Notes: generated from the sequence alone by a model not told the origin. DNA of 64,000 bases from an uncultured Collinsella sp. (GCA_934654515.1 CAKUGA010000001.1:1-64000), one strand, 5' to 3'. Positions 31,020 through 39,882 are shown, numbered from the stretch's first letter. Made by a program: numbers and translations.

Positions 31020-33020
31020 ATGACCGAGGAGCTTAAGAAGCAGGGCGGCGTTGATGACGCCGCTGTTGCAGGGGCAGTCGAGGAGGCGGCCGTGCCCGAG
31101 CTGGACGCCGCCGCCAAGGCTGCGGCCGAGCGTGAGGCTCGCCGCCAAGCGCTGTACGAGGAAAACGAGCGTGCCGAGGACGAGCGTGCCCGCGCGGAAG
31201 CAGAGCGCATGCGCGATGTGGACGACGAGGATGAGGACGAGAAACCCCGCGATACCTGGGCGACGGTGCGCCGCTTGTGGGGCGAGGCCGCCGGCGACCA
31301 TTGGCGCTTCTACATCGTGTTTGCGAGCATCGTGTTCTACGTCATCTTTAACACCGCCGCGCCGGCATATAGCGCTCATGTTATCGACGAGCTGTGGGGC
31401 CATATACAGGTGGCGTTTGCCAGCGGAACCACCTTCAGCATCACCTGGGACCAATGCGGCAAGACCATCTTTGTCTACTTCTTGATCTGGACGGCCGCCG
31501 GGTCGTTCTATGCGTTGCAGAGCTTTTTGATGTCGAGTGTGGCCGAGCGACTCAACCTGCGCCTGCGCAACCGCATCGCGCAAAAGCTCAGCCGCCTGCC
31601 GCTCGCCTACTTTGACGCGCATCGCCCCGGCGAAGTGGTCAGCCGCGCGACCAACGACTTGGACAAGATGTCCGAGAGTATGCAGCGCGGATTGCTGCAG
31701 CTGCTGGTATCGATCGGTACCGTGACGGGTGCCATCATCATGATGTTCGTCTATAGCGTCAAGCTCACGTTGGTCTTTTTGGGCTTTACGGCGGTATCGC
31801 TGCTGGTGACCAAGGTGGTTTCGCGCCGTACGCATGATGTGACGGGCGAGCGTCAGGAATGGGTGTCCAAGATTACGAGCGCGGTTGAGGAGGGTTACTC
31901 GGGCCGTCTGGTGATTCGCGCATTCAATCGCGAGCACCAGAGCTCTGCCGAGGTGCACGAGGCCTCGGGCGAGCTGGCCCGCGTGAGCACCAAGGCCGAC
32001 TTTATGATCAACGCCGTCGGACCCGCGGTTCGCTTTATCGGTCGCCTGGCGCAGATCGTGATTGCGCTCGTGGGCTGCAGCATGCTGGTTGCCGGCCACA
32101 TGACCGTCGGCGTGTTCCAGGCGTTCTTCCAGTTTATCTACGAGGCGTCCGAACCCATGACGCAGCTGTCGTTCACTTTCAACTCGCTGCAGAGCGCGCT
32201 AGCGAGTGTGGAGCGCGTGTTCGACCTGCTCGATGAGCCCGAGATGGAGGCCGATCCACTGCCGGACGAGGCCGCCAAGCTGTCGGGTCGCGTGGAGGGC
32301 CGTGTCACTTTTGAGCATGTGCGCTTTGGCTACACGCCCGAAAAGCCGCTTATGCGCGACGTTTCGTTTACCGCTGAGCCGGGTCAGAAGATCGCAGTGG
32401 TGGGAACCACGGGCGCGGGCAAGACCACGCTCATCAACCTGCTCATGCGCTTTTACGAGATCGACGGCGGGCGCATTACGCTCGACGGTGTGGACACGAG
32501 CCTCATGGATCGCGGCGAGCTGCGCCAGCAGTTTGGCATGGTGCTGCAGGATGCTTGGCTGTTCGATGGCACGATTGCCGAGAATATCGCCTACGGCTGC
32601 CCGGAAGCGACGCGCGACGAGGTCGTGGCCGCCGCCCGTGCCGCGCAGGTCGACTTCTTTGTGCGCACCATGCCGCAGGGCTACGACACGCGCGTGGCCA
32701 ACGATGCCGAGAGCATTAGCCAGGGCCAGCGTCAGCTGCTGACCATCGCGCGCGTGCTGCTCAACAACCCGGCGATCCTTATTTTGGACGAGGCCACCTC
32801 GAGTGTGGATACGCGCACCGAGCTCGCTATCGGCCGTGCTATGGACGCGCTCATGCGCGGCCGCACGAGCTTTGTGATTGCGCACCGCCTGTCGACGATC
32901 GTGGACGCCGACCTGATCTTGGTCATGGATCACGGCAACATCATCGAGCAGGGCACGCATAAGGAGCTGCTGGCAGCCGAGGGCGCTTATGCCGACCTCT
33001 ATCTGAGCCAGTTCGCATAA
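31020..33020 (+). CDS. Heterodimeric ABC exporter half, canonical Walker B
   Basis: The 666-residue half-transporter has a ~75-residue charged, coiled-coil-prone N-terminal extension (many Ala/Glu/Arg), six transmembrane helices, and an ATPase domain. Walker A is GTTGAGKTT, Walker B LILDEATSSVD with the catalytic Glu present, and the signature reads ISQGQRQ instead of SGGQ. The altered signature complements the Asp variant in the partner, giving one active and one degenerate ATP site. ATG 31020 is one base after the upstream stop, with GGAGGTGAG as site. Confidence 0.88.
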   Translation: MTEELKKQGGVDDAAVAGAVEEAAVPELDAAAKAAAEREARRQALYEENERAEDERARAEAERMRDVDDEDEDEKPRDTWATVRRLWGEAAGDHWRFYIVFASIVFYVIFNTAAPAYSAHVIDELWGHIQVAFASGTTFSITWDQCGKTIFVYFLIWTAAGSFYALQSFLMSSVAERLNLRLRNRIAQKLSRLPLAYFDAHRPGEVVSRATNDLDKMSESMQRGLLQLLVSIGTVTGAIIMMFVYSVKLTLVFLGFTAVSLLVTKVVSRRTHDVTGERQEWVSKITSAVEEGYSGRLVIRAFNREHQSSAEVHEASGELARVSTKADFMINAVGPAVRFIGRLAQIVIALVGCSMLVAGHMTVGVFQAFFQFIYEASEPMTQLSFTFNSLQSALASVERVFDLLDEPEMEADPLPDEAAKLSGRVEGRVTFEHVRFGYTPEKPLMRDVSFTAEPGQKIAVVGTTGAGKTTLINLLMRFYEIDGGRITLDGVDTSLMDRGELRQQFGMVLQDAWLFDGTIAENIAYGCPEATRDEVVAAARAAQVDFFVRTMPQGYDTRVANDAESISQGQRQLLTIARVLLNNPAILILDEATSSVDTRTELAIGRAMDALMRGRTSFVIAHRLSTIVDADLILVMDHGNIIEQGTHKELLAAEGAYADLYLSQFA

Positions 33021-33029
33021 TCGCGTGAG

Positions 33030-33063
33030 AATGTGACAAAGGGACAGTCCCGCATGTCACATT
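33030..33063. repeat. Palindrome with GGGACAGTCCC core
   Basis: Arms AATGTGACA (33030-33038) and TGTCACATT (33055-33063) are perfect. The loop contains GGGACAGTCCC, itself a palindrome. It sits just after the exporter operon and belongs to the GGGACAG-word group. Confidence 0.7.
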
Positions 33064-33069
33064 GGAAAC

Positions 33070-33108
33070 AAGGCGCGCCGGGGATGGATTCCCTGGCGCG
33101 CCTTTTGC
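33070..33108. terminator. Terminator between exporter operon and cysE
   Basis: A perfect 10-bp stem AAGGCGCGCC/GGCGCGCCTT (33070-33079, 33095-33104) is followed by TT on one side and preceded by A on the other. It lies between converging genes. Confidence 0.8.
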
Positions 33109-33143
33109 GTCGGTGCCGATGTTGTTTTGTGCCGCTCGCGTTC

Positions 33144-33848
33144 CTAGTGCTCGTCCACGAGCCTGGTGACGAGGGCCTTGAGCTCGGCCACCTCTCGCTC
33201 GAGTTCCTTGACGCGGCGGGCATTCTCGGTGATGCCCTGGCGGTTGAGGGCGCTCTGCTCGGCGGCATCGTCGGGCATATACTCGCGGTGCTGCTTGGCG
33301 TCGAAGCTTTCTTCGAACACGCGGCAGCCGTTGCGCTTGATGATGCGACCGGGCACGCCCACGACGGTGCAGTTGTCGGGCACATCTTTGACGACGACCG
33401 AGTTACCGCCGATCTTGACGTTGTTGCCGATGCGGATATTGCCGAGCACCTTTGCGCCCGTGCCCACGGTGACGTTGTTGCCCAAGGTGGGATGGCGCTT
33501 GCCGGTCTCGTTGCCGGTGCCGCCCAGGGTTACGCCCTGGTAGAGCACGCAGTTGTCGCCCACGATGGTGGTTTCGCCAATGACGACGCCCATGGCATGG
33601 TCGATAAAGAAGTGCTTGCCAATTTGCGCGGCGGGATGAATCTCGACGCCGGTGATGTGGCGGGTGATTTGTGAGAGCACGCGGGCGAGCGAGCGATGGC
33701 CGTGCTCCCAGAGCCAGTGCTCGGGCACGTGGTTCCACTTGGCATGCAGGCCGGGGTACGAAAGGAAAATGACCAGGCCGTTTTGCGCGGCGGGGTCCTG
33801 CGCCTGGACGGTCTTGATGTCCTCGCGAATGGTATTGATAAAGCTCAC
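33144..33848 (-). CDS. cysE: Serine O-acetyltransferase
   Basis: The 234-residue protein has the short SAT layout: a helical N-terminal part, then left-handed beta-helix hexapeptide repeats ([35 protein letters not shown]), with the catalytic His in DHAMG and the acetyl-CoA-binding [11 protein letters not shown] segment. It makes O-acetylserine for cysteine synthesis. A ~55-residue C-terminal extension ends in a coiled coil ([21 protein letters not shown]), which is unusual and may aid oligomerisation. The GTG start at 33848 is chosen because AGGGAGG precedes it; a longer in-frame ATG at 33923 has none. Confidence 0.9.
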   Translation of the reverse strand: MSFINTIREDIKTVQAQDPAAQNGLVIFLSYPGLHAKWNHVPEHWLWEHGHRSLARVLSQITRHITGVEIHPAAQIGKHFFIDHAMGVVIGETTIVGDNCVLYQGVTLGGTGNETGKRHPTLGNNVTVGTGAKVLGNIRIGNNVKIGGNSVVVKDVPDNCTVVGVPGRIIKRNGCRVFEESFDAKQHREYMPDDAAEQSALNRQGITENARRVKELEREVAELKALVTRLVDEH

Positions 33849-34072
33849 CGGCCGCCCTCCCTTAGCGCCATGGCAATGCGATTCAATAAAGTATAGCGAT
33901 TCGCTAGGGATTAGGAAGAGCAATCTTTCACGGCTTTGCGTGACAGGTGTCAGTTATGCAAACTTGCTGGTAATGGAGTCATGCTTTTGTGCGGTCGTGT
34001 GCATGGTCGCGTCGCAACCGTATACTGGTCAACTTGGACGTGTCCGCGCCCACAACTGAGAGGTTTTACTTC

Positions 34073-34720
34073 ATGGGTTTCATCAATTTTATCGCCGAGC
34101 TGCTCAAAGACCCGCGCACCGCGATTGCCAGCTGGATTGCTGCCGGCCCGCTTATGGCCTACGGCTGCGTGTTCCTGATTATCTTTATCGAGACGGGCGT
34201 GGTGTTCTTCCCGTTCCTTCCCGGCGATTCGCTGCTGTTTGCCTCGGGCTTCTTTGCCCACAACGGCGGCTTTAATATCGTGGCGCTTTTGGCCACCGCA
34301 TGGGCCGCAGCCATCCTGGGCGATCAGTGCAACTTTATGATCGGCCATTTCTTTGGCAAAAAGATCATTGCCTCGGGCAAGGTCAAGGCCATGACGCCCG
34401 AGCGCATCAAAAAGTCCGAGGACTTCTTGGATAAGTGGGGCCACCTGGCCATCTTCCTGGGCCGCTTCTTTCCGTTTATCCGCACCTTTGTGCCCTTTAT
34501 CGCCGGCATGGGCGGCATGCACTGGCGCAACTTTGTCATTTTTAACGTGCTGGGCGGCATTACCTGGTCGACGCTCTTTACGCTGCTGGGCTACTTCTTT
34601 GGCGGCATTCCCTTTGTGCAGGAGCACTTTGAGCTGCTGATTATCGGCATCGTCGCCGTGTCGATCATCCCGACCGTGGTCGGTCTGGTTAAGGCAAAGC
34701 TGGGCAAAAAGAACGCGTAG
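34073..34720 (+). CDS. DedA-family membrane protein
   Basis: The 215-residue integral membrane protein has the DedA/SNARE-associated motifs FLPGDSLLFASGFFA and the conserved FGRFFPFIRTFVPFIAGMGGMHW equivalent (GRFFPFIRTF, G-x-x-x-M). DedA proteins act in the membrane as lipid (undecaprenyl phosphate or phospholipid) flippases or transporters and support envelope homeostasis. ATG 34073 has GAGAGG upstream. A -10-like TATACT lies at 34021. It is monocistronic, ended by the hairpin at 34750. Confidence 0.88.
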   Translation: MGFINFIAELLKDPRTAIASWIAAGPLMAYGCVFLIIFIETGVVFFPFLPGDSLLFASGFFAHNGGFNIVALLATAWAAAILGDQCNFMIGHFFGKKIIASGKVKAMTPERIKKSEDFLDKWGHLAIFLGRFFPFIRTFVPFIAGMGGMHWRNFVIFNVLGGITWSTLFTLLGYFFGGIPFVQEHFELLIIGIVAVSIIPTVVGLVKAKLGKKNA

Positions 34721-34749
34721 ATCGAGCCAGCGCGCAAACCGTGCAGTTG

Positions 34750-34780
34750 AGGCCCGTCACTTACGGTGGAGGGCCTTTTT
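34750..34780 (+). terminator. Terminator after the dedA-family gene
   Basis: A short stem AGGCCC/GGGCCT (34750-34755, 34771-34776) with internal GTCAC/GGTGG pairing is followed by TTTTT. Confidence 0.65.
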
Positions 34781-34799
34781 GCTTCGGTCAAATGAAAAT

Positions 34800-34852
34800 A
34801 CTTTACTTAGTTAAAGAAAAGCGTTTTATCCGCGGCGCGCGGGGAGTACAAT
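34800..34852 (+). promoter_or_regulatory. ilvE promoter with upstream palindrome
   Basis: A -10 TACAAT (34847-34852) has a weak -35 TTTTAT 17 bp upstream. ACTTTACTTAGTTAAAGA (34800-34817) just before it matches the operator at 4119-4138 in 14 of 18 positions. A ~150-nt leader of unknown structure separates this from the gene. Confidence 0.45.
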
Positions 34853-35005
34853 CTCGTGCATGCGAATCGACGCGCCATCGGCTTTGATGTTGCCCGCGTG
34901 TCCTGCCCGGCTCTACGCTCCGGGTTTGCGACGTTGCGACGCGGCCGGCTTCGGTCCTTGCGTGCGGGTTCGCGAGTATGCAACCGTGTATGTAAGGAGC
35001 GACAT

Positions 35006-36058
35006 ATGACTGTCGAGAAGAAGGATATCGATTGGGGTAGCCTCGGCTTTGGCTACATGAAGACCGACTACAGCTACGAGGCTCATTGGAAGGACGGCGA
35101 GTGGGACGAGGGCGGCCTGACCACCGACCACACCATGCACGTCTCCGAGTGCGGCGGCATCTTCCACTACTGCCAGGAGGTCTTTGAGGGCCTGAAGGCT
35201 TACACCGCCGAGGATGGTAGCATCGTCTGCTTCCGTCCCGACATGAACGCCGAGCGTATGTACAACTCCGCCGAGCGCCTGGAGATGCCCCCGTTCCCCA
35301 AGGACAAGTTTGTTGAGGCCGTCAAGCAGGTCGTCGCTGCCAACGCCGCATGGGTTCCGCCCTTCGGCTCCGGCGCAACCCTGTACGTGCGTCCGTTTAT
35401 GATCGGCTCCGGTGACGTGATCGGCGTGGCTCCCGCTCCTGAGTACACGTTCCGCATTCTCGTGACCCCGGTCGGTCCGTACTTTAAGGGTGGCCTCAAG
35501 CCCGTCAAGCTGCGCGTTTCCGAGTACGACCGCGCCGCACCGCACGGCACCGGCAACATCAAGGCCGGCCTGAACTACGCCATGTCCCTCAAGCCCACGA
35601 TGGAGGCCCATCGCGAGGGCTATGCCGAGAACCTGTATCTCGACTCCGAGTCCCGCACCTATGTCGAGGAGACCGGTGGCGCTAACGTCCTGTTCGTGAA
35701 GGAGGACGGTACCCTCGTCGTTCCGCAGTCGCACACCGACTCCATCCTGCCCTCCATCACCCGCCGTTCGCTCGTTCAGGTTGCTCAGGACCTGGGCATA
35801 ACCGTCGACCAGCGCCCCGTCGAGTGGGCTGAGGTCAAGGCCGGTACCTTTGTCGAGTGCGGCCTGTGCGGCACTGCTGCTGTTATCTCCCCGGTTGGCG
35901 AGATCGACAACAAGGTTTACGGTGCCGACGAGACCGTGACCTTCCCGGCTGGCTGCACCGAGATCGGCCCCGTGATGAAGAAGCTCCGCGAGACCCTGAC
36001 TGGCATCCAGTCTGGTGCCGTTGAGGATAAGCACAACTGGGTTTACACCGTGGCGTAA
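35006..36058 (+). CDS. ilvE: Branched-chain amino-acid aminotransferase
   Basis: The 350-residue fold-type IV PLP enzyme has YCQEVFEGLKAYTAEDGS (phosphate side), the catalytic lysine in GTGNIKAGLNYAMSL (~residue 190), and EETGGANVLFVKEDGTLVVPQ then GLCGTAAVISPVGEI. It is of the long (BCAT type II) form. It interconverts Leu/Ile/Val and their keto acids with glutamate. ATG 35006 has TAAGGAG; an earlier in-frame start at 34856 has no site. It is monocistronic and followed by a large palindromic element. Confidence 0.92.
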   Translation: MTVEKKDIDWGSLGFGYMKTDYSYEAHWKDGEWDEGGLTTDHTMHVSECGGIFHYCQEVFEGLKAYTAEDGSIVCFRPDMNAERMYNSAERLEMPPFPKDKFVEAVKQVVAANAAWVPPFGSGATLYVRPFMIGSGDVIGVAPAPEYTFRILVTPVGPYFKGGLKPVKLRVSEYDRAAPHGTGNIKAGLNYAMSLKPTMEAHREGYAENLYLDSESRTYVEETGGANVLFVKEDGTLVVPQSHTDSILPSITRRSLVQVAQDLGITVDQRPVEWAEVKAGTFVECGLCGTAAVISPVGEIDNKVYGADETVTFPAGCTEIGPVMKKLRETLTGIQSGAVEDKHNWVYTVA

Positions 36059-36074
36059 GCTGCCATAGCTGTTC

Positions 36075-36199
36075 GGCCCGAGGGCAACCTTCCTTTCCGG
36101 CGCGTCCTCGGACATGAAAGAACCTCCGCTGCGCACTTCGTGCGGCGGAGGTTCTTTCGTCCTGCGGAGTGCGCCGGAAAGGAAGGTTGCCCTCGGGCC
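36075..36199. repeat. Large double-hairpin element after ilvE
   Basis: A perfect 29-bp outer repeat (36075-36103, 36171-36199) encloses an inner perfect 13-bp hairpin (36117-36129, 36145-36157). The build is that of the 3927 and 60380 elements, and the minus-strand core shares fragments such as GCGGA and GGACGA with them. It probably terminates ilvE. Confidence 0.8.
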
Positions 36200-36253
36200 T
36201 GCGTTACCTCGGCGCTGCCGTTACGGGCAATATAGATCTGAATTAAAGATGGT

Positions 36254-36280
36254 GCGCGGCCTTTTAGGCCGCGCTTTTGT
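36254..36280 (+). terminator. Rho-independent terminator
   Basis: GCGCGGCC/GGCCGCGC (36254-36261, 36267-36274) is followed by TTTTG. It is a second stop after the ilvE palindrome. Confidence 0.75.
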
Positions 36281-36312
36281 TTTGGTTCGCGCCATGTGGG
36301 GGTGATGGCGAC

Positions 36313-36513
36313 GTGCATTTTTGCGAGTATTCTGCAATCGAAGGCCCCTGCATACCGACTTCGGGCAAAAAATCGGGATTTCTCGATGTTTTCTACGAAT
36401 GATGGGCGGGGTTATGGGCTGACAGCGGGTGATTTGCAGGGATATTCGCGGTCTTTGGCCTTTGTCGTGGCGCCCGATGCTCTTGGTTATGTTGAATACT
36501 CCCAAAAATGCAC
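36313..36513. repeat. 201-bp non-coding element with 20-bp terminal inverted repeats
   Basis: GTGCATTTTTGCGAGTATTC (36313-36332) and its inverse (36494-36513) differ at one position. The interior has no supported gene and is more AT-rich than its surroundings. This is MITE-like. It fills most of the ilvE-lemA gap. Confidence 0.6.
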
Positions 36514-36544
36514 AGCGCTTAGAGGGGGACCTACGCGAAAAAGG

Positions 36545-36583
36545 AAACCGCCCCGTCGAAGTATGCATTCGACGGGGCGGTTT
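36545..36583 (-). terminator. Terminator of the lemA gene
   Basis: A perfect 16-bp stem (36545-36560, 36568-36583) has T-rich sequence on the minus-strand side (CCTTTTTC). Confidence 0.85.
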
Positions 36584-36617
36584 ATGCATATACCCGATTA
36601 AGACTCGGCCGTGATTG

Positions 36618-37169
36618 TTAGAACTTGACGGTCGGGGCCTGGCGGGCTGCTTCGGCGGCCTCAAAGCCCTGGCGCTCCTTAAACTGGAAGATGCCGGCAA
36701 AGATGACAGCCGGGAACGTCTGAATGGCGTTGTTGTAGCTGAGCACGCAATCGTTGTAGCTCTGGCGTGCATAGCTAATCTTGTTCTCGGTATCCTCGAG
36801 CGATGCCTGCAGCTGCGTAAAGTTGGTGTTTGCCTTAAGATCGGGGTAGGCCTCGGCTACGGCGAAGAGCTGGCGCAGCGCACCGGTCAGCACGTTGTCG
36901 GCTTCCATCTTGGCCTCGGGCGTGGTGGCCTTGACGGCGGTGTTGCGCGCGCTGATTACGGCGGAGAGCGTCTCCTGCTCGTGCTTGGCGTAGCCCTTGA
37001 CGGTCTCGACCAGGTTGGGGATCAGGTCGTTGCGGCGCTGCAGCTGCGTGTCGATGTTCTGCCACGCGTTGTCGATGCGGTTGCGCTTGGTGACCATGTT
37101 GTTGTAGATGCCGGCGATGGCGCAGACAATCGCAATGACAACAACGATGCCGATGATGACGGTAATCAT
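36618..37169 (-). CDS. LemA-family protein
   Basis: The 183-residue protein has an N-terminal membrane anchor (MITVIIGIVVVIAIVCAIAGIYN) and the LemA helical domain. The conserved AWQNIDTQLQRRNDLIPNLVETVKGYAKHE and the ending FPAVIFAGIFQFKERQGFEA are present. LemA proteins are membrane-anchored helical bundles of unclear function, often with TPM-domain partners; none is adjacent here. ATG at 37169 has GGAGA. Monocistronic. Confidence 0.9.
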   Translation of the reverse strand: MITVIIGIVVVIAIVCAIAGIYNNMVTKRNRIDNAWQNIDTQLQRRNDLIPNLVETVKGYAKHEQETLSAVISARNTAVKATTPEAKMEADNVLTGALRQLFAVAEAYPDLKANTNFTQLQASLEDTENKISYARQSYNDCVLSYNNAIQTFPAVIFAGIFQFKERQGFEAAEAARQAPTVKF

Positions 37170-37329
37170 GATGTCTCCGTTTCGAATGGCCGCGGCGGCA
37201 TGCGCCAGCTGCCGTTGGTATAACGCTACTAGTATACCCGCAACGTTTTGCCGTGCCGAACTTTCCGGTAAGCGTTATGTTTTCGGTAAGGTCGACCGCT
37301 CAGCGAGGGGCGGGGTACAGGTGTAAGAT

Positions 37330-37962
37330 ATGCGACAGATCAACGAAAGCTGTCTTTGCCCTGAGGATGCGATGCAGATGGACCTGCGCATTAAGAAAAC
37401 CTATCGTGCCTTGTTCGATGCCTTTACCGAGCTCCTCGAAGAGCATCGCTTTGAAGACCTTACGGTTGCTATGCTGTGCGAGCGTGCCATGATCCGCCGC
37501 ACGACGTTCTATAAGCATTTCCGCGACAAGAACGATTACTTTGCCTTTTATGTCGACGAGCTTATGTCGGGGCTGCCGCAAAAGCGGACCGGTAAGGGGA
37601 GCGCGGTGTCGGCCGACGACGTGCGCGTGCTTCGCCATGAGGTGTTTGCCGACGCCATGGATATGATCCTGGCACATGAGCAGCTCATGGATAACATCCT
37701 GGAGAGCAGCATGTCGGGCATGCTGACCAGCATGATTTGCGACCGCATTGCCCACTCCATTCGCGAGCGCGTGATGAGCACGCTTGACGAGGGCGCCTTG
37801 GCCCCCGTATCGCTCGAGACGACATCGGAGTTTATCGCCGGCGGCATTATTCGGCTGTTCACCAAGTGGTGGGAATCGGGTCACGATCTTGAGCGTCGAC
37901 CCGAGATTGCCGACGTGGTCGATGCGCTGTTTGAACGGACCATGACGCCGGTGCATCACTAA
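37330..37962 (+). CDS. TetR-family transcriptional regulator
   Basis: The 210-residue protein has the TetR DNA-binding domain (YRALFDAFTELLEEHRFEDLTVAMLCERAMIRRTTFYKHFRDKNDYFAFYVDEL, ~17-70) and a helical ligand domain related to TetR_C_7 (DhaS-like). ATG 37330 lacks a clear ribosome-binding site; an in-frame ATG at 37372 follows GAGGATGC and would remove 14 residues. It is next to tRNA-Ser on the opposite strand. No obvious target gene is adjacent. Confidence 0.8.
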   Translation: MRQINESCLCPEDAMQMDLRIKKTYRALFDAFTELLEEHRFEDLTVAMLCERAMIRRTTFYKHFRDKNDYFAFYVDELMSGLPQKRTGKGSAVSADDVRVLRHEVFADAMDMILAHEQLMDNILESSMSGMLTSMICDRIAHSIRERVMSTLDEGALAPVSLETTSEFIAGGIIRLFTKWWESGHDLERRPEIADVVDALFERTMTPVHH

Positions 37963-37965
37963 AAG

Positions 37966-38055
37966 TGGCGGAGAGAGGGGGATTCGAACCCCCGGAACGC
38001 TCTCGCGCTCAACGGTTTTCAAGACCGCCGCATTCAACCGCTCTGCCATCTCTCC
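37966..38055 (-). tRNA. tRNA-Ser (anticodon TGA)
   Basis: On the minus strand, a 7-bp acceptor stem GGAGAGA/TCTCTCC, the anticodon loop CTTGAAA with TGA, a long type II variable arm, a T-loop GGTTCGAATCC and encoded GCCA are all visible in 90 nt. Type II structure with TGA defines serine. Confidence 0.95.
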
Positions 38056-38106
38056 GTGAGTCGTAATGATAGCATCGTTTTGAATTTGCAACAGGGAAGG
38101 CGAACG

Positions 38107-39882
38107 ATGACGATCACCGAAATCGACGAGAAGTTCATGCGCGAGGCGTTAGCGGAGGCGCGCGCTGCCGCGGCGGTGGGCGAGGTGCCCATTGGTGCCG
38201 TGGTGGTGTGCGCGGGCGAGATCGTCGCACGGGCGCACAATCGGCGCGAGCTCGATCAGGACCCTTCGGCGCATGCTGAGTTTGCGGCCTTATGCGCCGC
38301 CGCTCAGACGCTCGGCCGTTGGCGCCTTTCCGATTGCACCGTCTATGTGACGCTCGAGCCCTGCTGCATGTGCGCGGGCCTTATGGTCAACGCGCGCGTG
38401 GGCCGCTGTGTGTACGGCGCGGCCGATGCCAAGGCGGGCGCGCTGGGCTCGCTATACGACCTCAATGCCGATTCGCGCCTGAATCATCGCTTTAATGTGA
38501 CGGCCGGCGTGCTGGCGGACGAGTGCCGCGCGGTGTTGAGCAGCTATTTTGCCGGTTTGCGCGGTGCGGATGGTTGCGGCTGTGGATCCGATCTTGAAGC
38601 GCATGCCGCTCATGCCGCGGCGCTCGCGGATGCTGGCGAGGGCGTTGATGCGGCGGGCGACTTTGGCCCCGTGCAGCGCCGACCGCGTCGCGTGCTGCTG
38701 GCGATCGACTCCTTTAAGGGCGGCGTGTCGAGCGCGCAGGCGGAGTCTGCGGTTGCCGAGGGCGTGCGTCGCGTGTGGCCCGATGCCGAGGTTGGCACGC
38801 TGCCGCTGGCGGATGGCGGCGAGGGAACGCTCGACGCCGTTGCCGCGTGTGGCGGTGAGATCGTGACCTGTGAAGTTGCGGGTCCCTTGGGCGAGCACGT
38901 GTCTGCCCGAATGCTGGTGGATGTCGAGCGCGAATCGGCTGTCATTGAGATGGCCGAGGCTGCGGGCATTGGGTATTCGCCCTGCACGGAGTCGGCGGCG
39001 TTGGCCGCTACGACCTATGGCGTGGGCGAGCTGATGCTTCGCGCGGTTCGCGCGGGGGCGAAGACTCTATATATAGGACTGGGCGGCAGCGCCACCAACG
39101 ACGGCGGCGCCGGCATGCTACAGGCGTTGGGCGCGCGTCTTGTTGATGACCGCGGCTGTGATATTGTGCCGGGGCTCGCGGGCCTTGAGCAAGTGGCCAG
39201 TGTTGATCTGGTGCCGGCGGTGCGGGCGTTGGATGGCGTGCGCATCGTCGTGCTTTCCGATGTCGAGAATCCGCTTGTGGGACGTCGTGGCGCGCTGGCG
39301 GTGTTCGGCGGGCAGAAGGGCCTGCCGGCGGGTGACGCCGAGTCGCTGCACGGGTACGACAGTTGGATGGTCGGCTACGGCCGCCTGCTCGATGCGGCGA
39401 TTGCCGAAGCGCGGGCTCAAGGGTTGCTGCGCGTGTCCGAGGGCGCGCGGACATTTGGCTCGGTACTCGGCGTGCCCGGCGCGGGCGCTGCCGGTGGGCT
39501 GGGGGCTGCTTTGCTGGCACTTGGCGCCGAGCTGCGCTCGGGCGTGGAGACGGTGCTTGACCTTGTGGGATTTGACGAGCGCGTGCGCGATGCCGACCTG
39601 GTCATAACGGGCGAGGGCAACATGGATGAGCAGTCCGCCGCCGGTAAGGCGCCAGTGGGCGTGGCACGTCGCGCCAAGCGCTATGGCAAGCCGGTGGTCG
39701 CCGTCGTGGGCGGCCGCGCCGACAACCTGGATGCGGTATACGAGCAAGGCGTCGACCTGGCGCTACCCATCTGTCGCAAGCCCATGCCCCTCGACCAAGC
39801 GCTCGATCCGCAGGAAGCCACAACCAACCTCATCTGCGCCGGCGAAGCAGCCGCCCAAGCCTACGACTTCGCCCGCATCTAA
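38107..39882 (+). CDS. Fusion of tRNA adenosine deaminase (TadA) and glycerate kinase
   Basis: A 591-residue continuous frame. Residues 1-~150 are TadA: zinc/catalytic HAEF (~57-60), PCCMC (~82-86), MREALAEARAAAAVGEVPIGAVVV. TadA makes inosine at the wobble base of tRNA-Arg(ACG). After a Cys/Ala/Asp-rich linker (~150-195) comes a full glycerate kinase: DSFKGGVSSAQAE, LPLADGGEGT, GLGGSATNDGGAGMLQALGA, DVENPLVG, FGGQKG and VITGEGNMDEQSAAGKAP. This half phosphorylates glycerate. Both halves keep their motifs, so a bifunctional protein, or one cleaved afterwards, is expected. ATG 38107 has GGGAAGG; an earlier in-frame start at 38056 lies in the tRNA edge. Confidence 0.88.
   Translation: MTITEIDEKFMREALAEARAAAAVGEVPIGAVVVCAGEIVARAHNRRELDQDPSAHAEFAALCAAAQTLGRWRLSDCTVYVTLEPCCMCAGLMVNARVGRCVYGAADAKAGALGSLYDLNADSRLNHRFNVTAGVLADECRAVLSSYFAGLRGADGCGCGSDLEAHAAHAAALADAGEGVDAAGDFGPVQRRPRRVLLAIDSFKGGVSSAQAESAVAEGVRRVWPDAEVGTLPLADGGEGTLDAVAACGGEIVTCEVAGPLGEHVSARMLVDVERESAVIEMAEAAGIGYSPCTESAALAATTYGVGELMLRAVRAGAKTLYIGLGGSATNDGGAGMLQALGARLVDDRGCDIVPGLAGLEQVASVDLVPAVRALDGVRIVVLSDVENPLVGRRGALAVFGGQKGLPAGDAESLHGYDSWMVGYGRLLDAAIAEARAQGLLRVSEGARTFGSVLGVPGAGAAGGLGAALLALGAELRSGVETVLDLVGFDERVRDADLVITGEGNMDEQSAAGKAPVGVARRAKRYGKPVVAVVGGRADNLDAVYEQGVDLALPICRKPMPLDQALDPQEATTNLICAGEAAAQAYDFARI

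Noticed and set aside
34853-35005. T-box or other amino-acid riboswitch in the ilvE leader
   Set aside because: No T-box sequence or specifier loop is recognisable; only weak GC-rich hairpins occur.
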